A stretch of DNA of 64,000 bases, taken from assembly GCA_902702965.1 (NCBI GenBank), contig CACRXP010000029.1, forward strand, positions 752,697 to 816,696, given 5' to 3'. Position 1 is the first letter of the stretch. Each line of letters begins with the position of its first letter. Under the pieces are notes generated by a model. The model made no database searches. It saw nothing but the letters and a program-made list of their open reading frames with translations, and was not told where the DNA came from. This document shows positions 1-13,283 of the stretch, in pieces. The position numbers and the translations under genes were made by a program. This DNA comes from Spirometra erinaceieuropaei (lineage: Eukaryota; Platyhelminthes; Cestoda; Diphyllobothriidea; Diphyllobothriidae).

Positions 1-602
1 AGAGTCATCTGTACATTGCGTGACCAATCTCATGAAATGTTGGCTGAAATACTGAAATGCGTTTTCGATTACGAAGGATTACCTAGATGGGGTTGTAATG
101 TTGCCTATCAAACAACAAAATCCCACAGCGATTCAGACTAGCCAGGATTTAAGCTTTTAAATACACCTTTGTTCCTCCTCCTCCTCCTCCCCCCATGAAA
201 GCCACACTTGGCAACAAATGACTACTAAAGTAGCATGTATTTTTCACATTGATTTTCGATGGTCATATAAATTCGAATGTCTTATGGAGAACATGCATAA
301 AATAGGGTTTCTTTTACTTGTGTGGTAGAATTTTAACTGTCTTTACACTGTATACCTAAGGAAAGCATATATTTAGGTATTAAAAGTTTTAATTATGAAC
401 TTTTTAAGTCCGTTCGATGTCCACACGTACAGCATCCAACATCTCCGTTTACCAATGGTCCTTTGCAAAATTTTATGAACTCAGCATGGTATGATAATGG
501 GCGCTCACCGATCGTTCATACGGAAGTCACTCGTTCCGTTGTGCCTTAAGGGCTCTTTCTCTATCCCAACCAGCAGCCGCACAGCGGCGCATGATATATA
601 GG

Positions 603-774
603 CAGAATGTTATTACCGACAAAGACAAGGGAGACTGGAATGGCCATTTCTGGCTTATTAGCCGTGGTCAGCCAGCCATACCCAAACCCGAAGTGTGGAA
701 CACCCGAGCCTCGAACTCGCGACCTGATGGTTTAGAAGTCCACGCCTCTACCCACCGGGTCACGTGCGCCCCCT
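603..774 (-). mobile_element. tRNA-derived SINE, minus copy of an inverted pair
   Basis: On the minus strand this reads as a tRNA-like head (CCCGGTGGGTAGAGGCG as an A-box-like segment, CGCGAGTTCGAGGCTCGGG as a B-box-like segment) and a tail ending TTGTCTTTGTCGGTAATA. It is the near-perfect inverted partner of 807-979, with about 30 bp between them. It lies in the middle of foldback element FB1. Confidence 0.65.
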
Positions 775-806
775 ACCATTGTATATTCCCGATCGAAAAC
801 CGACAG

Positions 807-979
807 GGGAACGGGCTCGTGGCCCGGTGGGTAGAGGCGTGGGCTTCTAAACCAACAGGTCGCGAGTTCGAGGCTCGGGTGTTCCACACGTCGGTCTTGG
901 GTATGGCTGGCTGACGACGGCTACTAAGCCAGAAATGGCAATTCCAGTCTTGCTTGTCTTTGTCGGTAATACCATTCTG
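807..979 (+). mobile_element. tRNA-derived SINE, plus copy of an inverted pair
   Basis: The head contains TGGCCCGGTGGGTAGAGGCG (A-box-like, about 820-839) and GCGAGTTCGAGGCTC (B-box-like, about 862-876), as expected for RNA polymerase III promoters in tRNA-derived SINEs. The body ends TTGTCTTTGTCGGTAATACC. The acceptor stem is not clean, so it is a SINE head and not a functional tRNA gene. Its mirror image is at 603-774. Confidence 0.65.
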
Positions 980-1486
980 TCAACATGGTATCTTCTTAAA
1001 GGCCTAGATGAATATATGATTTTTCTCGTGCGGAATGCATGCGACTTGTACACTGGAATTGCTAAATTGTAATACAACAGCTGATCTGACTCGAAATTAC
1101 TGGGGATTTGGAAACTTTTTAAGAGCATAGATATACGCTTTCTTCGGATATAAAATGTAAATAGAATATTAATTTCTAACTCACAAGTAAAAGAAAGTCT
1201 ATTTTTTGAATGTTTTCCATAAGAAATATTTTAACTTATATGACCATCGAAAATCAATGCGAAAAATACATTCTACTTAAGTTGTCATTTTTCACCAAAT
1301 GAAGTTTTTAAAGGGAAGTGAGACAGAAGTGCATTCAAAAGCCGACATCCTGGCTAGTCTAAATTGCTATGGGATTTTGTTATTTAATAGGCAAAATGAC
1401 AACCCCACCTATGTAATCCTTCGTAATCGCAAACGCATTTCAGTATTTCGGCCAACATTTCATGAGACCGGTCACGCATTGTAAAG

Positions 1487-2637
1487 TGCCGGCGAAGCAC
1501 TCCAAGTTGCCCCGACAGCAGGTCCCTACGACGACAAGGACAGAGCCTATATGGTCAGCCAGTCGAAGCCTGTACTGACAGAAGCCGTTTTTACAAGTCA
1601 TCCAGCATATCTGGTTGATGCTGAGTCCTGTATCTCCCTTATCCCATTCCAAGACGTTACGTCACAGCGATGAAACATAAGCCCAAATCCTGTTCACACT
1701 CAACCTTACCTCATTGATCATACTGCTGACAGGATTAGACTATAGTTGCTCCTGATGTCCGACTTGCCGAATGAACTCAATCTTCCGTCCAAATCTACTG
1801 GTTCTAAACTCGGTGTCTCATCGTAGCTGTCCAAAATAACTGTACAGGCCTGCTGATAAATAATCAAAACCGAATAATTCGAAACTAGCATCATTTGCCT
1901 GACAGGTCAGTAGCCCCACCCTCCCCACCTTGCCGGTGCGCTGTGGGCCTGTGAAAGTGACCGGATTAGTGACATATAAGGACTAGTCTATGTCAGATCG
2001 GTTAGTTAATTGGTAGATTTCGGAGTTCCTGGACGCCTGTCTTAGAGGCCACATAGGCGAATGCTCCGGCAGCTTGTGGGTCGTGATCACATGATTCTTT
2101 GAACGGCCTAGGCGTCAGTGGTGGAAGGCTTGTACGCGCTTGAGGAGGAACCACCTCCACCCATTCACCCAAAACATTGCGAGGTTAACAGTATCACTAA
2201 CAGTGAAACGGATGATTAATTTCAGTGCAAATGTGGTTTTCAGATGTGGGAGATGGTGACAGGAATCACTGTGACCAGAGGCAGGGCTAAGGCTGTCCAC
2301 ATACTTCTACTGATCTACAGTTTCGCCCTTAAAAACGGTCGTCGACCGATGACGGGAAGGATGCTGGAAAATCGGTCTTTAACCACCACAATTGACTGAG
2401 CCATAGACCTACATGTTGTCCACCAGGCGTTCTGCACAAGACTGGAGTCCAATAAGACGAAAGTCACGCGGAGCCCACAGCCGACGCTCACGAAGAAAAC
2501 GCCGACCGAAAGTCACGTGACCGGCTTGGCACAGACAGGTTGACGTAGTGGCAACAGCTGCAGCCGTGAAGGGAACGTAAATACACCGATGGTCGAAATC
2601 GGAGAAGCCAGGACCAGCCAACAAGCCAGCTAACGTA
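1487..2637. other. Unassigned spacer
   Basis: No gene is supported. Open frames here are short and lack recognisable domains or convincing splice sites. A phrase near 2275 (GACCAGAGGCAGGGCTAAGG) resembles the mid-repetitive family at 24.3 and 30.1 kb, so part of this stretch may be decayed repeat. Confidence 0.5.
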
Positions 2638-3778
2638 CGGTAGATATGCTAACTCGCGAACAGACGTTTAGAAAAGCTTGATCAAGTAGGGTTATATAAT
2701 AAATCATTACGCAACATAATTCTATATTGATTCAGTTACCTCAGGATGCCGACTTTGAACGAAATTTTTTCCGACTGTATTACACCGATTGCTAGCGAAA
2801 GAGGCATCCTTGCACTTACTGCAGTAGAGCTAACCTATGTGATGTCAACCGGAATGCGCTTTCGTTTCGAAAAGTTTAATTAAGTAGCGTTGTAAAAACA
2901 AGCACTGAGCAGCATAATCCTATAATAATTCCGTTACCTCAGGATGCCAGCATTCGAATGAGCTTCTTTCCGGCTGCATGCAAAACCTATTTTTTGTAAA
3001 TATATGATTAATTAAATGGCATGCCTTTTTCTCATTAATTTCCAAAGCCCTCACAATTCAATTATATTTCACACAAAGCATGCATAAAAATATTCCTTGT
3101 TTTGCCCATTTGATGAAAATGACGTCTTTTTGCGATTTTAAACTAGGAGGAAGGATATAATACGGTTTTCAAGAACTTTCCTAGATCCCGTATAACTATG
3201 AACCCAATTTGCCGTTACAATTGCATTCAAGGTTTCCAAACTGCGAGTCGGGCATTTTCCGCTTACGGCAAAATCATACATTTCTAAACGATCTTAAAGG
3301 GAGACTTTATGAGGTTTATATAATCTGACAGTGGATTTGAGCATTTTGTTAACTTTACCATTCACATTATTAAATGCGGGGACATGACGTTGTGTGAACG
3401 GCCATTGCACGACATTAAAAAATCTCACAGCTAGAAACTTTTTTAATACCGAATTATTCCCTTCCTTTGAGTATAACATTGGAAGTTTACATGATTGTCT
3501 ACCAAATGAATACTTTTATGCATGATTTCCATGAAATTTGATTGAATTTTGCAGTAATCGAAAGTCGATGTGAAAAATTAATGCTAATTACGTCGTAATA
3601 TTTTCTACAGAATTTGGCCATAAATGCGATCGGGATGAAGTTTGTTCAAAAGCAGGAATCATGAAGTAGCATAATTATTATAGACTTATGTTGCACAATT
3701 ATTAGTTTTACAGTCCTACCAAGTTAATCTCCTCGAAACTAAAACATTTGGCATCTCATAAGTTAGCCTACCTACTGC
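2638..3778. mobile_element. Foldback element FB2 (type II) with an extra partial arm
   Basis: A full element runs from about 2819 (GCAGTAGAGCTAACCTATG) to 3778 (TTAGCCTACCTACTG), with inverted arms typical of type II copies (CAGTAGGTGGGCTAACTCATG termini). It is preceded at about 2638-2790 by a second, partial left arm in the same orientation, with the shared phrase TTACCTCAGGATGCC appearing twice. This suggests a nested or partly duplicated insertion. No protein is encoded. Confidence 0.65.
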
Positions 3779-6700
3779 ACGTGCGTCGAGCGCGAATTTA
3801 ATACGATGCAGGTGGCAAGGCTAGCTAAATCAAGGCCGGCGAACGACTTCAATAGTACATACGAGAGAATCCCGCAAACATCTGTGTGAATACGACCTGG
3901 TTCACAAAAATGCATTTTCCTCCTCGTCGTATTTGGGAAATGAAAAACACGACATGCATTTGCATATAAATGAGACATAAGTCTGACAAAAAGCTGGAAA
4001 ATCAGTCTCGAGAATTTACGTACTACAGGTCAATTTGTTCCGAAAGAATTTCGCCTAGTTTTAAGTTAAATCCCTCTAGATGACTGTTCTCTAATAAATA
4101 CACAAATTATGAGCACGATTTTTATCTTTACGCTCGAGCATGAAAGGAATGTGTAATGCACAAACAGTTACCTTTCCTACACTAATGTCGAAGTAACCAG
4201 CCTGCGATTATGTTAACCCAGAGCTATTATATTGCTTTTCGATATGGCCACCAGATGCTTGGAGTTTTTATAACTGATGCGATCTATCGACTCCGTAAAT
4301 GACATGCGCAGTTTTGCGTCAGCTGACTTCCACTCCAGGAACTAGGAACTCCCCAAGTGACCGTCACACATGTCTCATAACTAGAACTATCAAGAGAGGG
4401 ACATTTTAGGCACACAAAAGCAAATTGTAAAGTACTAGAGATTTTGCGTGTGTATATACGTTTGCCAGCTTTCTACAAGGACGCTCAACAAACTGCCAAT
4501 TATCGAAGGATCGACAATTGTGCTATAATCATTGAAAGCTCAAGTCAGATCATATGCTTTTTAAGAACATTCTGTTTTTGCCCAGTATGTTTACGCAATG
4601 TGGGAACAACCTTTCTTTACACTATATAAATAAAACATTATTTTGAATTTTTAAGATAAAATATGCGTAATTACAAACAGCAAAAATTTTGCTATAATAT
4701 AAGCAAAAAGGCGGATAAATGACATTATGACACTGCCATGACGTTCTTTTGTAGTCAATCAAAAATGATAGTCTGTGAGAAGGGCGTCTTTGAAGAAATG
4801 TACTATTTGCTCTGCAAAGCCATTCAAATTTGACAAGTGACCTTGCAATTAGTCAGCGCACGTCCTAGGTGAGAACCCAAATTTTTCAAAATAGGCTTCG
4901 TCCATTGTAAGTCCTCCTTGTATGTTGCGTCCGTAAACTGACTCAAAAGGAATTCAGTAGGCAAAATATCCGATATTCGAGCTTCATCAGGGTTTTCGGT
5001 GCTACTCGCCCAGTAAGAAACAGTGAGCATTGCAAATATCGAAGTGTTACTGAAAACCAGGTCAGTATACACATTTTCGTGCTTCGGCTGGAGATGAAGA
5101 TATAAAGCAGCGTGAGCGTCCTCGTATATACGTTATTTACATATGTTCAAGATAATCATTATAACTGCTGGAATGTCTTCTACGCAGACTGAAATTTTAC
5201 TTTTGTTTTGTGGCGTTTTAATAAGTAAAGCCATATTATGGAAAAATAAAGAATAGTTTACATTTCCAGAAGATTAGGTAAATATTTCACTTGATTGGGT
5301 GAGGTTTATTTTACTATTTGTCATTTAAATTATCAAGTTCGCCAGAAAGTCTGCGGCGGACTTTTTATAGGTGAAAAAGCCTTTCAGAACATAAGGGGAT
5401 TTAAAGAATTGAAATGCTTAAATAATTATGCAATGCTATTGGGCCTGTTTGCATAAAGTTAAATCTCAGAAGCCTACATGATTACAAAAGTTAGATTAGC
5501 ATTCAAAAACGGATTGCAGAATCGAAAAAAATATTTGTAATTAGTTAATATCGATATTAACTTGAAGTTGCCGCATTTAATATTTTCCCAAGAAAATTTA
5601 ACTGAATTTGCATGGACAAGGCGTAATACTTTTAGTGAATAAGCCAGGTTTAATATATTTTATCCGCTGTGTTGACAACCGCAAAAAACCCATCACTTTA
5701 CTTAGGAGGTCGTTGGACTGTTTTTAACTGCAACATAAGAATACTAATCATAGGACTTATTAAGTAGAGAAAATACAAAGTAGCCAGTTACACTGCAATT
5801 GAATCATAGGCAAGATTGTGTACTAGAACAAAGTGGACTTTACTGAACGATGTATTCCCAGAATAGTAACGATATTCGACAAAATTTGAAACGCTTATAA
5901 AGAAACTATCTTACCAACTGCCATAACATTATGTCCATTCGAGACAATTCAACGAGACATGAGTATGTTACATATTTGGCCGACGAAACGTCCTCTGCAA
6001 AGTAGCACTTAACCTGAGATTTGTTCCTTTCGAAGACAACCATAAGTAAGTAGTTTCTTCGGTTTACAGAAGACAATGTGAACTGTGTGTGCAACATTTT
6101 TGGAAATAAAGCATTCACGATCACGTCAAGGAAAATTTTCGAATTCACCCTTGGACACATTAATACGCTCCTACCAAAAAAAGCTTGTGAGTATTTTAAT
6201 GTGTTTTCCAATAAAGACAAAAATCGGAAGATATCTAATATAATTAGTCAAGAGAGAATGCTGATATTTGAAAAACTAAAGGATACCAATTTTCATAAAA
6301 AGAATGCGATACGCGTTTTGCATCGAGAGAGAATTCCCTGTGTTAATATACGAACGCGTTTTAAGTCAAGAGACAAGAAGTCGAGGGGTTACAAAAATGT
6401 AGAAAACGAAATAAAAATTTACGCACCCCTTTTCCCACCAGATAGCGCATCCGTCAATGCACATCAAGCATAATGTCAAAATCACAATGAAACGATGCAT
6501 TTTGAAGACAAGCATTACGTGCTTTTTTACAAGTGAAACGTCTGATCTATCTAGAAACTTTCGCGCCTTATAAGACGCGCGAGATTTCGTCATTGAAATT
6601 TTCATCATTCTAAATTCTGTACGGCCGTAACCTTGTCAGCTATTGGTTCTGGATCAGAAAGCATTTAAATCAAAAGATGCCGCCGTGATAAGCGATTAGT

Positions 6701-9036
6701 AGAAGGTAAGCGCATCGTGTGCCTCTGAAAAAAACGAAAATCCCGAGATGAGTCCGTCCAATAACGGCAATAATGTGGATTGATATATTCGAGCAGTTTT
6801 TGTTAATGAAAAAGCCAAAAGAATTTTCGTCTGTCTTAACTAAAGCCTAATATATGCATAAATCTACCCGGTTACGGACCCTTTATTTTGCATCGTTGAC
6901 GTAAAAGCTTGCTTTAAAATAGTATAGTGTGCGTGATTTTCTCCTAGCAGTGAGGCAAGCATAGATGAGCAGTGTGTTGCTTGATGGCCATCTCTAGCTC
7001 CTAAAATGTTTGGTTACATTAGAAGAAATATTCCTTCATGTGGCAGTGGTGGTCGCGCAGGTAAAAATATACCTTCAGTACAAACCCCAGACAGAACAAG
7101 AATCTGACCACTGATCGACCTTCAACACTCCCCCTCCCACGTTGAATACCATTGGATTTTTAACTTTTGCTATTCTGCTCTTTTATTTCCGTACAGGCCT
7201 TGTGCTGAATAATCGAAAGCTTACGTCTCCCAGACGCGACTTTTTAGATCTCCACATGAGTATAAATGCTAACATTGCGGACAATTTTAAGATTGAGGGG
7301 CTGACTTTCGACACAAATTTCGCAATTAAACACGAGCTGTAGACAAAAAGAGCATATGTAATTTGAGAATAAGGAATCATTGTTGACGTGCGATACAGTT
7401 TAAACAAAAGTAGAGAGCATACAATGTGACTGCAATAGGTACTGAATTTTCTGCGGTTGAGAATTATGCCCCGCAATGAGGTCCAGTAATGAGCGAACAT
7501 GTTTATTCTGCTTGCTTTCGAACGACAATTTGATGTGACAAATTCTCTTCAGGCCTGTGCATATATATGACTATTAAAATAATCAGTCAAAATATATGAG
7601 CAATTTGGTAATTATATTAGGCTTGGGTTTGAAGGGGGAAGATTGAAACACCGAAATTACAGTCGCGCCAAGGAGAAGGTGGGTTCCGGAACAAGTAGAC
7701 ATATGCGGGTAGCTGGTTTGGTGGTTTGGTGATCCCATGGCAACTATGGGACCCGTATGAAGTTCTGTGCGCATAGGACCGCTTCACGCAGCCTGATTCC
7801 AGCCGCTTCTCTTTTAGTCAACGGACGTTACCTGAGTAGTTTTGGATAGCCTGACGGAAACCTGTATATCAATCGGAAGGCCTCACTGGCGTCTTTGTGG
7901 TGGTCTACGTCTACCGCGTGCGCAAGGATAGAGCTGTTGATGTTTTTTATTCAACTTTTTCCGAACCATTCCGGGAGATGGTTACTCTTTTGAAGAAACG
8001 TCGGCTCATGGCGAAGGAGTAAATACGCATAGAGGTGGTCTGTGCTGGTATTTTATTCTTGCCCTCTCCGTATAGGATGGGAGTAGCCCACTACTGAGTG
8101 AGCGTAAGACCCATTGCGTGAGGATATTTTTGGTCGCCTCGTATTGTACAGTTTCGGCGCATAACTGTATTATACTTAAAATCTTCTCAGGATACTACTT
8201 CCGCAACATCACCCATCTTGGCTTTTCCAACTGTCTTACCAACATCGCTTGAAATGCGTGCACCCATGGTTAAAACTCGAGATGGGGATTATTTTATACT
8301 TAATGGCGCCTTTATGCAATAGACTCCTCATCCACTAGCCACAATCTCCAGAAATGGTGGTCGGCTTTCTTCTCGACCTCCATCCAGATTATTGTAGTCT
8401 TCACTATCTAAGGCACGTTCACCTTTATAATACACCTTGCCTTCCTTAGCCTGGGTATTGTTCATTTATTTAATGCCTCATACGCCTAGATGTTCACAAC
8501 CTTTTTCACTTGGAAGGGGCGAAACAAATGAGCGTTTAAATATCTTATGAATATTCCAATGAATATTGCGCATGGCATCCATTAGAATATCAACGCCTGT
8601 GTGATATTACAAATATTCCAAGCAAAAATATTTATTCTCTTCAATTTTACAATATCCAGAAGATGCGTTTCACAGAGTCGGGTGGTGTTTTTGATGATAT
8701 CCTTCTGATTTAACTATGTTGCCCTAGAAAAGGGATGACCAACTGTGGTAAAATAGTCTACTAGAGTTCGCGGGTCGTACCCTTCGCCTTTTCTGCCATG
8801 ACTAAAAACATATGGAGGTGCGACGTGTCGGGTCACGTCGGCCAGTTGTCAGCACCGCCGACAGAAACGACAACACCGACCTCACTGCAACTGACGTCAA
8901 CACAACAAATAAGAATCGTTCTCGTACAAGCAACATCAAAGAAGTCTGAGTCGCGAATCAGACAGTCTACAGGCTTCACCATTCTTTGCTAAGGTGTAGT
9001 ATGCCCACGCGATATCGACAATCACAAAAGCAGAAA
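3779..9036. other. AT-rich spacer without supported genes
   Basis: About 5.3 kb in which I support no gene. The longest open frame is 131 codons on the plus strand at 6078-6473. It is lysine- and asparagine-rich, as expected of AT-rich non-coding DNA, has no recognisable motif and no paralogue in the window. An 82-codon minus frame at 4824-5072 also lacks a recognised domain. Confidence 0.5.
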
Positions 9037-9800
9037 GTACAGTAGATGTGCTATCTCATGAAATGCGAACCAAAATTTCGAAATGCGTCCTCGTTTCGAA
9101 AAGATAAATTAAGTAGTGTTGTAAAACTAATCATGATGCAGCATGAACCTATAATGATCCAGTTACCTCAGGGTGTCGGCTTTCGAAAAACTTATTTTCG
9201 GCTGCATGCAAGATCTATACTCTTCAAAAAATGACTACTTATGTAGTATGCAATATTCTCATTAATTTTCGATGCCCTTGAAAATGCAATTATATTTCAT
9301 GAAAAACATGCATAAAAGTATTCATTCTTTAACTTATTCGGTAGAAAATCACATCTTCTTCCAAATTTATACTCAAAAGAAGAGTATAATTCGGTTTTAA
9401 AAAAGTCTCTTATTGTGAGATTTTTAATACCATTCAATGGCCGTTCATGAAACGTCATGTATCTACATTTACGAATGTGGCTTGTAAAGTTAGCAATATT
9501 GTTCAAATCCACTGCTTAATTTTATGAACCTCATATAGTCTCCTCTTAACACCGTAGAGAAATACATGGTTTTCCGTACACGGAAAATATACAGCTTGTA
9601 GTTTTGAAACCGTGAATGCAAGTGTAACAGCAGATGGGGTTCAAAATTATTCGGGAATTAGAAAAGTTTTTTACAACATAATTATACTCTTCTTTTGAGT
9701 ATGAAATTGGAACAAAATGTGGTTTCTACCAAATAAGCAAAAGAATGAATATTTTTATGCATGTTTTCCATGAAATATAATTGAATTTTCAAGGGCATCG
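9037..9800. mobile_element. Foldback element FB3 (type II), right arm truncated
   Basis: The left end CAGTAGATGTGCTATCTCATG is preceded by TA. Inverted arms meet around a central segment that mentions AATACC and GGCCGTTCATG, as in sister copies. The right arm stops abruptly near GGGCATCGACGTGAGTC (about 9793), so roughly the terminal 230 bp are missing. No coding capacity. Confidence 0.65.
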
Positions 9801-10206
9801 ACGTGAGTCATCGACGTCGGGAGGAGAGTCATTGTTTAGCATCATCGCTTGTCTGAAATTTCTAAAATGCCATGGAAAAAGATGATTAAGAATCGTAAAG
9901 TTGTTTTTAGGGATTTATTTTTCGATTATTTCAGATGCCCTAAAACACTTGGCAGAATGGGACATGAAGTCGCATTAACCACCTCTTTGTATCACCGACA
10001 GTGATAAAAGCATTAATCTTATTGCAGCTGAAATTAACTGCACTAATGTGGACCGAATTAATCAGTTAACTTCGCCGAACAGTCTGGATTAGAGTCACCA
10101 AATATGCAAACTAATACTTATTCTCTCCCTGTCAGGACATAGAATTCACTCTCAACAACGAGAGTTATTTAAATTCTAACAAATTACAGACCTTAGGATT
10201 TACGAT

Positions 10207-11062
10207 AGAACCATTATATTGTAGATATGTTATCGCATGAATTGTTAACTAAAATTCAGAAATGTGCTTTCAATTGCAAAACATTAGTTTAGTTGAGTTC
10301 TAGCGTTAATTATCATGCCGCATAATGCTAAGATGTTCCAGTCCCGTCAGGGTGATCGCTTTCAGGTGAGATTCTTAATTCGTAAAAGTGACTGTTTAAG
10401 CAGCATGATTTTTTTACCTACGGCTTCTGATTCCCTTATAAAATAAAATATGTTTTAAGAAATATGGATAAAGATATTCTTTATTTTGCTCATTTTGTGG
10501 CACATTACGTCTTATTTAAATTTTAAAGTTGAAGAAAAGTGACTTTCGGTTTTAGAAAACCCTCAAGTCCTCTATAATTTTGACCCTTACCTGTCGCTAC
10601 ACGTGCCTGCGGGGTTTCCAAACTACGAACTGCACCTATTCCGTCAAAGGAATGGCATATATTTCTCTAAGCTGGTAGGAAGAGGTGATAAAGCAACCAT
10701 AAAATTTTCCAGTGAATTTGAGCCTTTTTGACCAATTTAGCAGCAATAATGCATTTGGCGATGCGATGCTATGGACTTGAGCATTTTACGATCTTAACAA
10801 ATCTCATAATCAAAAAACCAAAAGAAACTCTTTCTTCGAGTATAAAGATTTAAGAAGACGTAACGTACTACCACGGGAGTTGACAAAAATATTTTTTGTG
10901 AATGTTTTCTACAAAATATATTAAAATTTCTAAGGACATCAATAGCAATGGTAAAATTTATGCTGCTTAAGTAGCTCTTTTTATTTATCAAGTTTTACGC
11001 AGACGGTGGACAAAACGGTCGAAAACCGGCATCCTGTGTAGACTGGAACATTTTGGCATTAA
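10207..11062. mobile_element. Foldback element FB4 (type II, diverged)
   Basis: The arms carry family landmarks (CATGCCGCATAATGCTAAGATG and GACTGTTTAAGCAGCATG on the left; ATGCTGCTTAAGTAGC and AAAACCGGCATCCTG on the right) in inverted order. It is more diverged than the other copies, suggesting an older insertion. Confidence 0.55.
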
Positions 11063-11408
11063 GCCACAAGACAGTTAATACTTTAGATATATTAAAGCAG
11101 TTTTTTGAAATCATAAACATTTTCAATTTTTGAGTAAACAATCCCCGAGATAATACACCTACAGCACAATCGATGAGACGGCGATGCGGATAGGAAATAT
11201 ACTCACTGGTAACCGCACGCCATTATAGTTTTGTCAGAACCATGCTCTTTTACGCAGTCAACGGAAATAAATCATCCTCAATATTTTCCCTCACTTACTG
11301 TTCGAGTTAGTCCTGAGTGCCTTACAGAGGTTATTTATAACCCTGGCTTAGAAATGAATAATCAGTCCCTTAGGCGCTTCCTATAGTGGTCACGTAGAAA
11401 AAGACGCT

Positions 11409-11470
11409 AGTGATCACTGGAACAAAAACTTTAATTACCCTAATGTTTCACCAGAGACAGCATCATGTAC
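11409..11470 (-). mobile_element. Penelope-like element terminal motif (fragment)
   Basis: Read on the minus strand, GAAACATTAGGGTAATTAAA followed by TTTTTGTTCCAGTGATCAC matches the order GAAACGTCAGG..AATAA..GTTCCAGTGATC shared with the copies at 19.6 and 27.1 kb. The last of these lies just downstream of a GIY-YIG remnant. I infer a decayed PLE end. PLE termini are known to carry hammerhead-ribozyme-like folds, but the core here is too eroded to claim one. Confidence 0.4.
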
Positions 11471-12997
11471 GCCTTATTCCCCAGTCCCCATGCTTCAGCA
11501 AATTTAAAGAACTTAATCCCCCTATCTTTACTCGCAAGTTCTTGTTCCTCCTGAGATAATGAATTGATTTTTGTCATCCAACTTGTTAATCTCAGCGATT
11601 TTATCACCTGTTTCGAATTTCGCCTGCGTGCGGCCTGCGTATTTCCTCTGTCCAGGCTTACTCTCAGCACTGGCTATGCAGAGGATATGTCACTGAAATT
11701 ATCAATACACTGGGAATCAGTGAGTTATCTCAGTAGCCGTGACTGAGACGCTGGTTACGATGACCTTCAGACCCAGTCGCCAGTTCAGAGTGTTGTACAG
11801 TAGGTTATCAAACTCATGAAAGCTGCCGAAATTTACGAATGACTGCTACTCACTCGAAAACCGACACCAATTCGTGGACCCAACATGTTTGCCGATGAAA
11901 ACAACTTTAAGGGAGTTGAACACATGAAAACCACTGAAGGGTAGCGACACGTTATGCAAAAATACCGATTTCTACAGATAAGCGGATAATTTTGAAGATG
12001 GCGAAAATTGTTGTAGTTGTGCAAATTTCAGTGTTATATAAGCGGAAAGACAGTCTGTGCAAATCAGTCGGTACATTTGACAGACAAAAAGGTGAACGTC
12101 TGAAAAATCTTTTAATAAAGTTAGCACTTAAACATCCCTTAAAAATTACTCTTATTCATGTACAATTGATTGGCAACACCCTTCATTCTGAATATCGATT
12201 CAAAAACGGTTTTCCTATAATTGCTTGTATTCTTTTCTATTTTAAATTGATTAAGATGCGACTTAATGGGACAAACCATATTTTGCTTGGTTTCGCCGAT
12301 AGGCACATCATTTGAACATAAACTTCCACAAGGGCAGATGTTGCCCGGCGGATGTTTGATAAATAAATTTAAATAGGATTGGCAGTTGTAGTCAAAAATA
12401 CACAATTTTGCGTATATAATGACAACATTTTTGCGTAAAATTAATTGAACTCATAGATTGTACTGAAGCACGTTAAGCTTCAGGTTGGCATTGCAGTATA
12501 AATGAATACTCATCAATTTCAGTGTTTTCAAACGATTTCGCATTATTACAAATTTCATATAATGGGTTTTTTCAAAACTTTGAAATTGATTACTTCTTAA
12601 GGGCATTTATCGTGATAAAGAATGTTTGTGCGTTCTGTTTTATGAAGATGGTCGTTTGTGCCTCATTTAAAGACTCATCGAAACATTAAACCTCATCGTC
12701 GAGTAAATGAATATCTATCACAAAAACCAAAGACGAACACAGTTTCGACCAATTAAAAGACATTTATCGGATAAGTCGCCTTAGTAGGGAGTGCTTTGAT
12801 ACAGCATCCCGTCGGCGGTCGGTTGTGTACATTGTATTTTGGTGCGTTTAAACCAAGAAAACATTTGACACTTTTGGCCATTCCTTTTGTTTTGCTTAAT
12901 CTAGAGTGTGAATTATTCACCTCTCAAAAAACCAAGCGTCCAAGCATAATCAAAATCTAGGACAGATACTAGCATAGGAAATTGCCGGAATTAATCA
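11471..12997. other. Unassigned spacer
   Basis: Mostly AT-rich sequence with overlapping short frames on both strands (for example around 11992-12405). No domain, repeat partner or splice pattern supports a gene. Confidence 0.5.
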
Positions 12998-13283
12998 GAG
13001 CGTCCAAACTGGGAAATCTGTCTTAACCCGTATACATGAGCATCAGTTAGCGGTGAAGAGACGCGACCATCTATCCCAGGTGGCCATGCACACACTAGAC
13101 ACTGGGGATAAATTCGCAGGGAAGAACACTCGCATTGTTGGCGCCTGCCAAACAAGGAAAGGCCGCGAATTCCTGGAGGCAACGCACTCAGATGAGGCAT
13201 GCATCAACCGGCATATCGATTTAGATGCCACATACAACATCGTTAAGGACAGATTCAAACTGAGTCAGCCAATCCCGAGATGA
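12998..13283 (+). pseudogene. Penelope-like element GIY-YIG endonuclease remnant
   Basis: The frame reads QTGKSVLTRIHEHQLAV, then HLSQVAMHTLD, and ends with SDEACINRHIDLDATYN and a stop. The R-I-H-E-H segment and the QTG-x-S-V-L-T-R lead-in are what the C-terminal GIY-YIG nuclease of PLE retroelements shows. The remainder is the C-terminal extension, also seen at 27283-27582. No upstream reverse transcriptase remains, so this is a 5'-truncated, dead fragment of about 95 codons. The family assignment rests on pattern recognition and not on a search. Confidence 0.65.

Larger units (their letters stand above)
14..1486. mobile_element. Foldback (long-TIR) element FB1, type I
   Basis: The two ends are long inverted repeats of each other. 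The left arm starts with CATTGCGTGACC and contains CTCATGAAATGTTGGCTGAAAT. The right arm ends with the reverse complement, ATTTCATGAGACCGGTCACG followed by CATTG. The arms stay alignable for roughly 450 bp each, and both termini sit next to TA. No transposase frame is visible, so it reads as a non-autonomous element. TA flanks suggest Tc1/mariner-type target choice, which is inference. The centre holds an inverted SINE pair at 603-979. A (TCC)n-like tract lies in the left arm near 172-198. Confidence 0.75.

Noticed and set aside
4824..5072. 82-codon minus frame preceded by CCTGATGAAGCTCGAATATC, resembling a hammerhead core
   Set aside because: The expected returning stem and GAAAC box are not present, and there is no nearby PLE protein remnant. 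Left unassigned.
6078..6473. 131-codon plus-strand frame
   Set aside because: Lys/Asn-rich composition of AT-rich DNA, no domain, no splice context, no paralogue; overlapped by a 104-codon frame on the other strand.
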